NCBI RefSeq assembly: GCF_001748225.1
Contig: NZ_BDFE01000007.1
Coordinates: 1-64,000, forward strand
DNA from: Desulfoplanes formicivorans
GTDB lineage: Bacteria > Desulfobacterota > Desulfovibrionia > Desulfovibrionales > Desulfomicrobiaceae
Length of the DNA: 64,000 bases
Direction: 5' to 3'
Each line of letters starts with the position of its first letter. Position 1 is the first letter of the stretch. The translations under genes and the position numbers were made by a program. This document shows, one piece after another, positions 1-8,129 of this stretch. The notes below the pieces were generated by a model. That model saw only the letters and a list, made by a program, of their open reading frames with translations, did no database searches and had not been told where the DNA came from.

Positions 1-40
1 GCCGGGAATAATTTTGTGCTCACATCATGAAATTATCCGC

Positions 41-1348
41 TTAAGTCTTTCCGTTTACTGTGAGCGACATTTTTACTTTTTGCAGGCAAATCTGATTTGA
101 TAACCATGAGAATCCTTTCTCTGCAGACTTAAGAGTCTGCTGTGTTTTTACCGAACTCTCATATTTATCGCCGATATTATGCGTTTCAATATCAATATCT
201 GCATTAGCATTAAGTTGATCTGTAGCTTGAAAATGATCGCTCAAAGCGGCTTTGAGTGACTCTGCTAGCGGGCTTGTATCCAGCTCTTGCAGTTCAGATT
301 CAAGAGTACTTAAAGCTGAATCGACGATTTTCTCAAGTTTCAGCTGGGTTTGTTTAACTTGAGCAAGAACATCATCTGCAGAGCGCAGCTGTTTTTGTTT
401 AAAATCCGCCTCGTTGAGGTCATCATCCACTGACTCCGCCAGCTCATCACCAATAAGTAGAATATTTTGCTCCATTTCAGCTAAATTGCCATCAAACTGC
501 TCTTGAAGCTGCTTTTGACTAGACTTTAATATCCTCATCTTTTGCTGAAGCAGTTCAAACAGTGCTTCCTGTGTCGGATCTTCAGCGGCCAACTTGCCTA
601 GTAAATCTTCTAACTGAGTGTGTATAGCGGCTAACGGTGTAGTCACCTTGCCTAGCAAACCTCGCTCTTGGGAAAATTTGTCAATAGCTTCGATAAAGCC
701 GCTAAAGTTGGATAGAGCCATTAACTCTGCTCTATCTTCTTCATCCTCTTCTTCCAATGACTCGAAATATGACTCTGCATCAACAAATACAATAGGAAAG
801 TCTTCCGGTATTCTGGGTTCTAAAACCTCAGCAATCCCATTTAATTTGGTCTCCACAGTACCTGAATCGCGTTGAGATTTATTTACTACCAGAAGAATTT
901 CTTTTTCTCTTCCTTTTGTAAAACATAGATCTCTAAATGCAGCCCCAACAACATCGTCAAACAGTTCATTTGTAATCACGTAAACCAACAAATCCGCTTG
1001 ATCCATCGCTGTAAATGATGCTTCATCATGCTGCTCCCTTTCACCAGCAAGTATGCCAGGGGTATCCCATACAACCAGATCTTTGTAGTCATACTTAGTC
1101 ACTTGATCGGTTGTCACGCCTGAGCCAATGGGAATGTCATCAAGTCCTGTTAATCCTTTAATTAGAGAGGATTTCCCAGAGCTATATTGGCCAACAAAAG
1201 CGATATTTAGCTTTGAATTTTGATACTCGTCTTGATTCGGAAAACTGAGGCCCAGTTCAGTTAACTCATTTCTCTTAGACAAATCAGCGATAAATGCCGA
1301 CACCATTTGTTTAGCCTGATTAAACTTCAACTCTTCCATTAATGACAA
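41..1348 (-). CDS. Dynamin-like GTPase, smaller partner of a pair (435 aa)
   Basis: This is a dynamin-superfamily GTPase of unknown cellular role. The G1 P-loop is GQYSSGKS (residues 53-60), G3 is DTPGI (95-99) and a G4-like NKSQ sits near 156-159. The rest is mostly charged and helical, as in a dynamin stalk. The start overlaps the end of the upstream 708-aa GTPase by 10 bases, so the two are probably co-translated and may act as a hetero-oligomer. Paired bacterial dynamins are known in membrane remodelling and in Leo-type or phage-defence loci; assignment to either is inference. The C-terminus ends abruptly in a short polar tail without the hydrophobic paddle expected of membrane-active dynamins, so the gene may be truncated or frameshifted near position 100. 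Base composition is AT-rich compared with genes after 4.3 kb, suggesting horizontal acquisition. Confidence 0.8.
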   Translation of the reverse strand: MSLMEELKFNQAKQMVSAFIADLSKRNELTELGLSFPNQDEYQNSKLNIAFVGQYSSGKSSLIKGLTGLDDIPIGSGVTTDQVTKYDYKDLVVWDTPGILAGEREQHDEASFTAMDQADLLVYVITNELFDDVVGAAFRDLCFTKGREKEILLVVNKSQRDSGTVETKLNGIAEVLEPRIPEDFPIVFVDAESYFESLEEEDEEDRAELMALSNFSGFIEAIDKFSQERGLLGKVTTPLAAIHTQLEDLLGKLAAEDPTQEALFELLQQKMRILKSSQKQLQEQFDGNLAEMEQNILLIGDELAESVDDDLNEADFKQKQLRSADDVLAQVKQTQLKLEKIVDSALSTLESELQELDTSPLAESLKAALSDHFQATDQLNANADIDIETHNIGDKYESSVKTQQTLKSAEKGFSWLSNQICLQKVKMSLTVNGKT

Positions 1349-3465
1349 ACCTCTCTCATTTCATGCATTGGTTTTGCAGATAACTTGATATTACAAATAG
1401 CAGCAGCCAACATAATATTGCGTCCCTGCTTTCCAATAATCCGGCCAAGATCTTCTTCTTTAGCAAAAATGAAATACTCTCCATTTTCACCTTCGACTCG
1501 AGCCCTATCTTTTCTAAGACCCAACATATGAGAAAGCATCTTTTCTACCGAGTTTTCGTATACCACTCTAACCCGCTCACCCAAAACTGTCTGCAACGAC
1601 GAGAGCAGCTCAGACTCTTTAAAATAATTGGTGACGGTGAAATAGCAAGCGTAACCGGGTTGGCGGACTATGCGTTTAAACTTTGGTTTTTGATATTTAT
1701 CTGAAGCCACGATATCCATAGACCGCAGCAAGTACCTTTCGTTTATGTCATGTTCTAATTGATCAAGCTGGAGAAACGCTTTTTCTAGAGACTGAATAAA
1801 CCTCTCAAGCCCCATGCAGACATCATTTAAGTCCGATTTAACCTGAAGTATCTGCTTTCGTTCGATATCCTTGTGAAACCATTTTGTGATTTCTTTAATC
1901 GAATTATCCCGTTGCACTGCTATTTCATCACGAATCTCTTTAATTCGACGACGCTTTTCCATTTGTAGCTTCTTGGTTTTTGAATCCGAGAACATTTGAA
2001 ACAAACCAAACACGAAACCTGCCGCTGCTAGTCCCCAACCAATGGGATTCCAGCTATTTACAAAAGCAATGGCAGAAAGAACACCCAGCCCGGCTGCTGT
2101 CCAACCATTCATGCGTTTATAATCGACAGGATCAAATGACCTTTTACTTCCCTCCATATTGAGCTTGCCACCAAGCTCAATATTCTTAGCCATATCCCGA
2201 TTGAATTGTTCAAGATCAGCAGCAAGCTCTTCAGCTATATTATTTGCCACATTTTTGCAGCGTTCTTCTAAATTAAAAGAAGCAATGTGATCTTCAAGTC
2301 TATTGCCAAAATACTTAGACTGAATATTGTCATCAACAAAACTTGATATTGACTTCATTAACGGAGCAAAAGCGCGTCCGACATCTTTTTCAATCTTATC
2401 CGGCACCCGTTTTGACTGGCGTTCGTGCCATTTATAAACACGCTTCTTGGTATTAGCATATTCCTTGAGCAGCCCTTTCACTGATTCTTTCTGGGAACGA
2501 ATCAATGTCTCAAGATCATCCGTATGAGTTAATGCCGATCCTAATAGCGTTTGAACTCGCCTAGCACGGCCTTTATGCGTAATTTCATCTGTTAATAGCG
2601 TCAGAAGATTATCCATTCGACTGACTCGATAAAGATCTTCTTTTTGATCGCTATAGGCTTCCTGAGTCGACAAAAAAGCTGCTTGAGCGTGTATAGGGAC
2701 AATATGGATGTATCTTGGGTTCATCCCCAGCTTTGCAGCTTCATTTCGCAACCTTTCCTTGTGCCCTTCGAGGTCTGAAGCATTGTAGATATAGCTATCG
2801 GGATCTTTTATCGCCTTTTTTCGATGAACATTCTTCTCCAGGTTTTTCTTCACATTCACAACAAATATTAAAGGCTTGTTCAACTGATAGGCGTATTTCA
2901 GCTCGGTAAATGTAGACTCCTGAATACTGTCATCGCTGAGTAAAAAGAGAATCACATCTGATTGTTCAAGAATGCTTCGTGCTATCTCTGTATCTTCCTC
3001 ACCGTTATAAGCACCAAACCCTGGTGTATCTATAATACGAAGATGATTCCAGTCATACTGACGCACGTCTCGGGTCGTTCTTTGTGCCCCCATCCCTATA
3101 GTTGATCCATCTCCTCCAGTGATGGCTTCACGCATAGTGCTTTTACCCGCCATAGTGCGACCAAACAACATAACACTAAAGCTTTTTAGTGACTTTTTCT
3201 GCTGTTCTAAAGCCTTTGCTTGCTTAGCCCTGAGCAACTCATAACCGACACCCAAGCTGCTTTGAATATCAGTCAATCCCTTTGCCGCAATCTGATCCTT
3301 GGCGGTAACTTGTTCTGCCTTCCATGCAATATCGTTAAATTCATTGTTTAGGTTGTTAACAATTTGATCGCAACGCTTACTAAACTTTACTGCCGCTTTG
3401 AATTCTTCCTGAGCAATCTTTTCGCAATCCTTCAATGCTTTGCGATAAGCATCCAGCTTCTTCAT
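1339..3465 (-). CDS. Dynamin-like GTPase with transmembrane hairpin and C-terminal KH domain (708 aa)
   Basis: The N-terminal helical region (about 1-95) is followed by a GTPase domain with P-loop GRTMAGKST (102-110), a QRTT switch (128-131) and DTPGFG (146-151); the usual NKxD is replaced by NVKK near 204. A long helical stalk follows, then two closely spaced hydrophobic segments (about 455-470 and 476-492) that look like a membrane hairpin. The last 80 residues resemble the KH fold of NusA, with the diagnostic GxxG loop as IIGKQGRN (676-683). KH domains bind single-stranded nucleic acid, so this may be an RNA-binding membrane dynamin; that reading is inference. It is first in a two-gene operon with the 435-aa GTPase. 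The promoter region upstream is AT-rich and no strong ribosome binding site is visible (only GAG before ATG). Function unknown; phage defence is one candidate role. Confidence 0.82.
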   Translation of the reverse strand: MKKLDAYRKALKDCEKIAQEEFKAAVKFSKRCDQIVNNLNNEFNDIAWKAEQVTAKDQIAAKGLTDIQSSLGVGYELLRAKQAKALEQQKKSLKSFSVMLFGRTMAGKSTMREAITGGDGSTIGMGAQRTTRDVRQYDWNHLRIIDTPGFGAYNGEEDTEIARSILEQSDVILFLLSDDSIQESTFTELKYAYQLNKPLIFVVNVKKNLEKNVHRKKAIKDPDSYIYNASDLEGHKERLRNEAAKLGMNPRYIHIVPIHAQAAFLSTQEAYSDQKEDLYRVSRMDNLLTLLTDEITHKGRARRVQTLLGSALTHTDDLETLIRSQKESVKGLLKEYANTKKRVYKWHERQSKRVPDKIEKDVGRAFAPLMKSISSFVDDNIQSKYFGNRLEDHIASFNLEERCKNVANNIAEELAADLEQFNRDMAKNIELGGKLNMEGSKRSFDPVDYKRMNGWTAAGLGVLSAIAFVNSWNPIGWGLAAAGFVFGLFQMFSDSKTKKLQMEKRRRIKEIRDEIAVQRDNSIKEITKWFHKDIERKQILQVKSDLNDVCMGLERFIQSLEKAFLQLDQLEHDINERYLLRSMDIVASDKYQKPKFKRIVRQPGYACYFTVTNYFKESELLSSLQTVLGERVRVVYENSVEKMLSHMLGLRKDRARVEGENGEYFIFAKEEDLGRIIGKQGRNIMLAAAICNIKLSAKPMHEMREVCH

Positions 3466-3616
3466 ATATCTATTCTCACAATGAATAATTCACTCAATTT
3501 CTACACCTATTCCCTTTCCGTCTGAATCACATTGACTGTTTCATGATTATTCATACGTGACAAAAATGAATTTTTCCGCCCTATCTGATAGAGGTTTAAT
3601 TCACTCATTTTTGTAT
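3466..3616 (-). promoter_or_regulatory. AT-rich leader of the dynamin pair with direct and inverted repeats
   Basis: This 150-bp stretch precedes the dynamin operon. TAATTCACTCA occurs twice in direct orientation (3486-3496 and 3597-3607). A 10-bp inverted repeat, ACAAAAATGA (3560-3569) and TCATTTTTGT (3605-3614), flanks a 35-base spacer. These could be operator sites or remnants of the insertion. No classical -35/-10 pair stands out clearly. Confidence 0.35.
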
Positions 3617-3698
3617 GCTTAACGGCCCGCGGATGAGCGGTGGCCGCGGGGCAAGTTTACTTGAACCTGTGGACATCCGCTCGATCCGCTTGTTGGGA
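3617..3698 (-). other. attC-like integron recombination site
   Basis: Read on the minus strand, the element begins with TCCCAAC (compare R'' box RYYYAAC; first base off) and ends with GTTAAGC (matches R' box GTTRRRY). Between them GCGGATCGAGCGG pairs with CCGCTCATCCGC, giving a 12-bp stem with exactly one extrahelical base (C, at 3683), as in the L''/L' boxes of attC sites. The total of 82 bp is within the attC size range. In this orientation the dynamin genes begin just downstream of the R' box, as the next cassette would. No integrase gene is in the window and the other end of such a cassette lies beyond position 1, so integron origin is an inference from the fold. Confidence 0.5.
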
Positions 3699-3725
3699 GG
3701 CTCTTGCGCCGAGCAACAAGCGGAT
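3684..3725. repeat. 12-bp perfect inverted repeat (hairpin)
   Basis: ATCCGCTTGTTG (3684-3695) is exactly complementary to CAACAAGCGGAT (3714-3725). The loop contains a further GCTC/GAGC mini-stem. It shares its left arm with the attC-like site, so the two folds are mutually exclusive. Confidence 0.6.
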
Positions 3726-3739
3726 GGTATCCGCAGGCC

Positions 3740-3771
3740 GTTGTTGCCTGCGCGAAGCGTCCGGCAACAAC
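3740..3771. repeat. 9-bp inverted repeat with inner stem
   Basis: GTTGTTGCC (3740-3748) pairs with GGCAACAAC (3763-3771). Between them CGC-GAA-GCG forms a second short stem across a small internal bulge. The box order (GTT first, AAC last) is the reverse of an attC site, so it is not a second attC. It ends a run of hairpins beginning at 3617. Confidence 0.5.
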
Positions 3772-4085
3772 AATATTTTGTCAGACATTATCCTGCAATG
3801 AATTGGCCCATATCATTACCCTTATGTATGACACAAGGTGCCCATCTCGATTTTTTGAAAAAAGTCGGAAATGACTCTGGATGAGGAAAATCTTTGCAAA
3901 AGGGACAGGATGAACTGGGTACGAGGAAGGGGGTACGAAGTGGGACCAAGCTTCGAGTCCTGAAAAAAAGTTGTCACTTTTTTGCGCTTCTCTCTCCTGG
4001 CCGACACCTTCATCTTGGTCGATTTTCTGTCATCCACATTAACATCGGCAACCGACTTTCATATGAACTGGCCTGAGCTCACCAT
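3772..4085. other. Non-coding junction between foreign segment and chromosome
   Basis: I see no convincing gene here. Short open frames exist on both strands but show no domain, no good ribosome binding site and low-complexity stretches. One AAAAAAGT/ACTTTTTT inverted repeat lies around 3964-3983. Composition changes gradually from AT-rich to the GC-rich chromosome. Confidence 0.4.
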
Positions 4086-4266
4086 CTGATCATTGGCACC
4101 GGCTCCGGCGTCGAAAGCGTTTCCATCAGCACCAAAGAATCTGCTGCAAGAATGGACCTCAAGGAAGGCTCGCAGATCAAGGCCATGGTCAGGGCGACCA
4201 GCGTCATGGTCGTCACCGACGAGCACTTACGCAGCATTTTTGAATCATTGAGAAATCAGGGATAGC
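4086..4266 (+). pseudogene. Remnant of a molybdate-binding Mop/TOBE domain protein
   Basis: The frame from about 4086 to the TAG at 4264-4266 reads as the last 59 codons of a Mop (molybdenum-pterin binding) domain: ISTKESAARMDLKEGSQIKA followed by MVRATSVMV, matching the C-terminal half of ModE/Mop/ModC-type domains. There is no start codon in the right place and the same frame has a stop at 4074-4076, so the N-terminal part is missing. It was probably cut when the AT-rich segment inserted or by a later deletion. The composition is like the rest of the chromosome, which places the island boundary to the left of it. Confidence 0.7.
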
Positions 4267-4286
4267 AATCCCCCAAAAAGCCAAAC

Positions 4287-4325
4287 AAAAACCGCCGGCA
4301 CGGGTTTCCCGTACCGGCGGTTTTT
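4287..4325. terminator. Bidirectional intrinsic terminator
   Basis: AAAAACCGCCGG pairs with CCGGCGGTTTTT, with a further ACGGG/CCCGT inside. T-runs on both strands let it serve both the Mop remnant (+) and the symporter gene (-). Confidence 0.85.
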
Positions 4326-4342
4326 GTCGAGGCATCACACTA

Positions 4343-5713
4343 CTACGCGCTCACACACGCTCCCGAGCACTCACGCAGGGAGGTGAAATACGCTCTGGTT
4401 TCCGCGATGACCACGCCCGAGAGGCCAAGCAGCCCGATCAGGTTGGGAATGGCCATGAGACCGTTGACGATATCGGCCAGAACCCAGATCGTTTCCAGTT
4501 TGAGAAACGCTCCTGAAGCCACCAGAACGATATAGATCATTTTATAGGGCCGGATTCCACGGACACCGAAGAGATATTCAGTGCACCGCTCGCCATAGTA
4601 ATTCCACCCCAGAATGGTAGTGAAGGCGAAAAAAATCAGGCCGATGGTAACGATATAATTACCAATGGTTCCAGCCAGCCCCTGGGCAAAGGCCGTATTG
4701 GTCATGGCGGCTCCGGCCAGGTCCGGAGAATTCCATACCCCGGTCATGACAAGAACGATTCCGGTCATGGTGCAGATGAGAATGGTGTCAAAAAACGTCC
4801 CGGTCATGGCAATGAGGCCCTGACGGACACAGGAATCGGTTTTGGCAGCAGCCGCGGCTATGGGAGCGCTGCCAAGGCCTGATTCATTGGAAAAAACACC
4901 CCGGGCAACCCCGCTTCTGAGAACCATCATCACGGTGACCCCGGCTGCTCCGCCAAAGGCCGCCTGGGGGTTGAAGGCCGAGTGAATGATCAGGGCAATG
5001 GTTGCTGGCAGCTGATGCACATTGAGGACCAGGATGACCAGAGAAGCCAGCACGTACAGGACCGCCATAAAGGGAACCACCTTTTTGGCCACATTGGATA
5101 TGGACTGAATGCCCCCCAGGGTAACCATGGTCACGAGCACCGTGAGCACAGCGGCAACCACCCATGCCGGAATCCCAAAGGTCATGAAGGTTGCGTCCTT
5201 GATGGCGTTGACCTGGGCAAAGGTACCAATGCCGAAAAAGGCCACGGCAATGCCGAACAAGGCAAACATCCTGGCCAGCAATTTACTGCCAAGGCCGCGC
5301 TCCAGATAGTACATGGGCCCACCCGACATCTGCCCGTTGGCGTCCACAACCCGATACTTCACGGCCAGCAGGGCCTCGGCATATTTGGTGGCCATACCGA
5401 AAAACGCGGCCATCCACATCCAGAACAGGGCTCCGGGCCCGCCGGCCTTGATGGCCGTGGCCACGCCCACGATATTGCCGGTCCCGATGGTTGCGGACAA
5501 GGCAGTACACAATGCGGCAAAGGGAGAAACATCTCCCTGGCAGCCCTTGCCCTCGTCCCTGGAAAACACATACTTCAATGCCAAGGGAAGGCGCAGGACC
5601 TGAAGAAAACCAAGACGCAGGGAAAGATACATTCCGGTTCCAACAAGCAGACCAAGAAGGGGGGCACCCCAGACATAGGAATCAATGGTGCCCAACAAGG
5701 CAAGTACATCCAT
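4343..5713 (-). CDS. Sodium:alanine/glycine symporter, AGCS family (456 aa)
   Basis: Inner-membrane carrier that couples Na+ influx to uptake of alanine or glycine. About ten or eleven hydrophobic segments are visible. Family signatures are GPMYYLERGLG in the first third and NESGLGSAPIAAAAAKT in the middle. The start was set at MDVLALLG (5713), with AAGGAT upstream; a longer open frame to 5854 runs into the riboswitch and is not translated. The tandem glycine riboswitch in the leader argues that glycine is the regulating ligand and probably a substrate. A bidirectional terminator follows. Confidence 0.92.
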   Translation of the reverse strand: MDVLALLGTIDSYVWGAPLLGLLVGTGMYLSLRLGFLQVLRLPLALKYVFSRDEGKGCQGDVSPFAALCTALSATIGTGNIVGVATAIKAGGPGALFWMWMAAFFGMATKYAEALLAVKYRVVDANGQMSGGPMYYLERGLGSKLLARMFALFGIAVAFFGIGTFAQVNAIKDATFMTFGIPAWVVAAVLTVLVTMVTLGGIQSISNVAKKVVPFMAVLYVLASLVILVLNVHQLPATIALIIHSAFNPQAAFGGAAGVTVMMVLRSGVARGVFSNESGLGSAPIAAAAAKTDSCVRQGLIAMTGTFFDTILICTMTGIVLVMTGVWNSPDLAGAAMTNTAFAQGLAGTIGNYIVTIGLIFFAFTTILGWNYYGERCTEYLFGVRGIRPYKMIYIVLVASGAFLKLETIWVLADIVNGLMAIPNLIGLLGLSGVVIAETRAYFTSLRECSGACVSA

Positions 5714-5816
5714 TTCGATCAAATCCTTGTAATTACAGGTGAACGAAAACGGATGACGCAAAGGGAGGATACAGCGGGGCAACGTGACGGGGCAATGGAC
5801 AACACCCGCACCAACA

Positions 5817-5989
5817 CTCTGTCCTTGATACCTGAGAGTTTCACCGATTTCCATCGGCTTGCTCCTTCGGTGCTCCCTTGTGGGAGTCTCTCCAGAGGCT
5901 CGTCAGACAGCTGTTCTTGAACCTGAAAGATTCACTTCTTCGGTGGTCCCTTGCCACACCAACACGCAAGGAGACGCTCTCCAGCTGCC
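5817..5989 (-). promoter_or_regulatory. Tandem glycine riboswitch
   Basis: Two glycine aptamers follow each other on the minus strand. Aptamer 1 is closed by CAGCTG/CAGCTG (starting about 5987) and contains CACCGAAG and CTTTCAGG. Aptamer 2 is closed by CTCTG/CAGAG (ending 5817) and contains GCACCGAAGGAG and GAAACTCTCAGG. A short linker joins them. The control target is the AGCS symporter. No clear terminator stem is seen between 5816 and the gene start, so control may be translational or use a stem I could not resolve. Confidence 0.92.
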
Positions 5990-6320
5990 GTCATCCGAAA
6001 TACAAAAAAAGCGGAATTGCCTCTATCCATTGCTTTTATCGGATGCAAGCCTTATTTTGTGCCCGTGAACGCATCCAGCAACGCGCAGCACACTACGGGC
6101 GGGCCTGGAAGGGATATTGAAAATCCTACAATTGCGTTGGACAAAATTTCCAACAAGCCGCATTACTGGTCTGATATCAGTACATCAACCTGAAATGACT
6201 CCCCTTGCAATGCATCCGGAAAAGGAAATATTTCCGAATGACGAGTTTTTTTCATTGTCAAGGCCAAAACATTCTGTTAGAGAGCCGAAAATTTATCTGT
6301 TTAGGGGGTATGTATCTAAA
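5990..6320. other. Divergent promoter region of symporter and rpsA
   Basis: This holds the promoters for the riboswitch RNA (-) and rpsA (+). No gene is seen. The open frame extending upstream of rpsA from 6117 has atypical codon use and is judged to be leader. Confidence 0.5.
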
Positions 6321-8033
6321 ATGGAAAACCTTGCAACGCAACCGAATTCCAACGCTGACGTAGACATTGACAACGAAATGGATTTTGAGACCGCTCTTGA
6401 GGATTATCTCGATTCCGATTTCGGCAATGTGCAGGTCGGCAACATCGTCACCGGCGAAGTCGTCAAGGTTGACGACAACTATGTTCTGGTAGACGTCAAC
6501 TTCAAATCCGAAGGCCAGCTGCCTGTTTCCGAATTCAAGGACAGCGAAGGAAATTGTTCCGTCCATGTCGGCGACAAGGTCGATGTGTATGTGGTCTCCA
6601 AGAAAGATTCCACTGGAACGATCATCCTTTCCCACCAGAAGGCCAAGAGGATGCAGTTCCTCAACGAACTTGAGGACATTCTTGAAAACAAGAAGACCAT
6701 CACCGGTCGGATCGTCCGGCGCATCAAGGGCGGCTATATCGTTGACATCAACGATATGGAGGCCTTCCTGCCCGGATCACATGTTGATCTGCGACCGGTA
6801 CCAGATATGGACGCATTGGTTGACCAGAGCTTTGAATTCCGTGTTCTGAAAATCAATCGTCAGCGCAGCAATATCATTGTTTCCCGCCGCGTACTTCTTG
6901 AAGAAGCCCGGGAACAGAAACGTGCAGCCCTGCTGAGCGTTCTCGAGGAAGGACAGCTGGTCAAGGGTGTGGTCAAGAACATCACCGATTACGGTGCGTT
7001 CATTGATCTGGGAGGCCTTGACGGTCTGCTGCACATCACCGACATGTCCTGGAAACGGATCAAGCATCCCAAGGAGCTCGTCCAGCTGGGCGACGAACTG
7101 GAACTCAAGGTGCTCAAGTTCGACAAGGAAAAGCAGAAGGTCTCTCTGGGCCTCAAGCAGCTCATTCCTGATCCGTGGGAAAACATCTCGGAAAAATATC
7201 CCGCAGAAACCAGATGCACCGGCAAGGTGACCAACCTGGTGGACTATGGCGCTTTTGTGGAACTGGAGCCCGGTGTTGAAGGTCTGGTTCACATTTCCGA
7301 AATGTCCTGGACCCGCAAACTCAGACACCCCTCCCAGATGGTCAACCTCGGTGATGAAGTCGAAGTGGTCATTTTGGGTGTAGAACCCGAGAAAAAGCGC
7401 ATCTCCCTGGGCATGAAGCAGGTCAGCCCCAATCCTTGGGATCTGGTTGCCGAAAAGTATCCTTCCGGAACCATCATCGAAGCCCCCATCAAGAGCATCA
7501 CGGATTTTGGTCTGTTCATTGGTATCGAAGAAGGTATCGACGGTCTCATCCATGTCTCGGATCTCTCCTGGACCAAGAAGATCCACCATCCCAACGAGCT
7601 CTACAAGGTCGGTGACATTGTCCAGGCCAAAGTGCTCCTGGTGGACAAGGAAAACGAGAAGTTCACCCTGGGTATCAAGCAGCTTGCCGATGACCCCTGG
7701 CTGGACGTTCCCAACAGATACCCCGTGGGAAGCACGGTCAACGGCGTGATCACCAACATCACGGATTTCGGTCTGTTCGTGGAAGTGGAAGAAGGCATCG
7801 AAGGTTTGGTGCACATCTCCGAAATGGGCAAGAAGATCAAGGACCCCAAGGAAGCCTTCAAGGAAGGGGAAACCATCGAAGCCCAGGTCATTCATGTCAG
7901 CTCGGATGATCACAAGCTCGGCCTGTCCATCAAGCAGCAGCAGAAGGAAGTGGCCAAGAAACAGGCCGCTGCAGCTGGTGGCAGCAACCTGGGCGATCTC
8001 ATCAAGCAGAAGATGGAAGAAGAAGGCATGTAA
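6321..8033 (+). CDS. rpsA: 30S ribosomal protein S1 (570 aa)
   Basis: Binds mRNA to the 30S subunit during initiation. Six S1 (OB-fold) repeats run in order; the last four are almost regular, each with a DYGAFVEL / GLVHISEMSW type core followed by a basic loop and a SLGxKQ tail. The start at MENLATQPN is preceded by an AGGGGG Shine-Dalgarno; upstream in-frame codons do not look coding. A strong terminator lies 30 bases after the stop. Confidence 0.96.
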   Translation: MENLATQPNSNADVDIDNEMDFETALEDYLDSDFGNVQVGNIVTGEVVKVDDNYVLVDVNFKSEGQLPVSEFKDSEGNCSVHVGDKVDVYVVSKKDSTGTIILSHQKAKRMQFLNELEDILENKKTITGRIVRRIKGGYIVDINDMEAFLPGSHVDLRPVPDMDALVDQSFEFRVLKINRQRSNIIVSRRVLLEEAREQKRAALLSVLEEGQLVKGVVKNITDYGAFIDLGGLDGLLHITDMSWKRIKHPKELVQLGDELELKVLKFDKEKQKVSLGLKQLIPDPWENISEKYPAETRCTGKVTNLVDYGAFVELEPGVEGLVHISEMSWTRKLRHPSQMVNLGDEVEVVILGVEPEKKRISLGMKQVSPNPWDLVAEKYPSGTIIEAPIKSITDFGLFIGIEEGIDGLIHVSDLSWTKKIHHPNELYKVGDIVQAKVLLVDKENEKFTLGIKQLADDPWLDVPNRYPVGSTVNGVITNITDFGLFVEVEEGIEGLVHISEMGKKIKDPKEAFKEGETIEAQVIHVSSDDHKLGLSIKQQQKEVAKKQAAAAGGSNLGDLIKQKMEEEGM

Positions 8034-8062
8034 GCCTGATCCTTGCCGTCCATGGCAAACTC

Positions 8063-8098
8063 AAAAGGCCGCATCCACACGGATGCGGCCTTTTTTTT
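8063..8098 (+). terminator. rpsA terminator
   Basis: AAGGCCGCATCC and GGATGCGGCCTT flank an ACAC loop and are followed by eight T residues. Confidence 0.93.
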
Positions 8099-8129
8099 GG
8101 ATGACAATCCGGCACATTGGGCCATATAA

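Noticed and set aside
3740-3771. Second attC site
   Set aside because: The outer boxes are in the order GTT...AAC, the reverse of the AAC...GTT required on either strand.
3615-3884. 89-codon plus-strand open frame
   Set aside because: It runs through the attC-like site and hairpins and has no domain or convincing ribosome binding site.
5714-5854. 47-codon N-terminal extension of the AGCS symporter
   Set aside because: It translates the riboswitch leader and has no membrane or family similarity; MDVLALLG has the ribosome binding site.
6777-7913. 378-codon frame antisense to rpsA
   Set aside because: It mirrors the S1 repeats; no ribosome binding site and no known domain.
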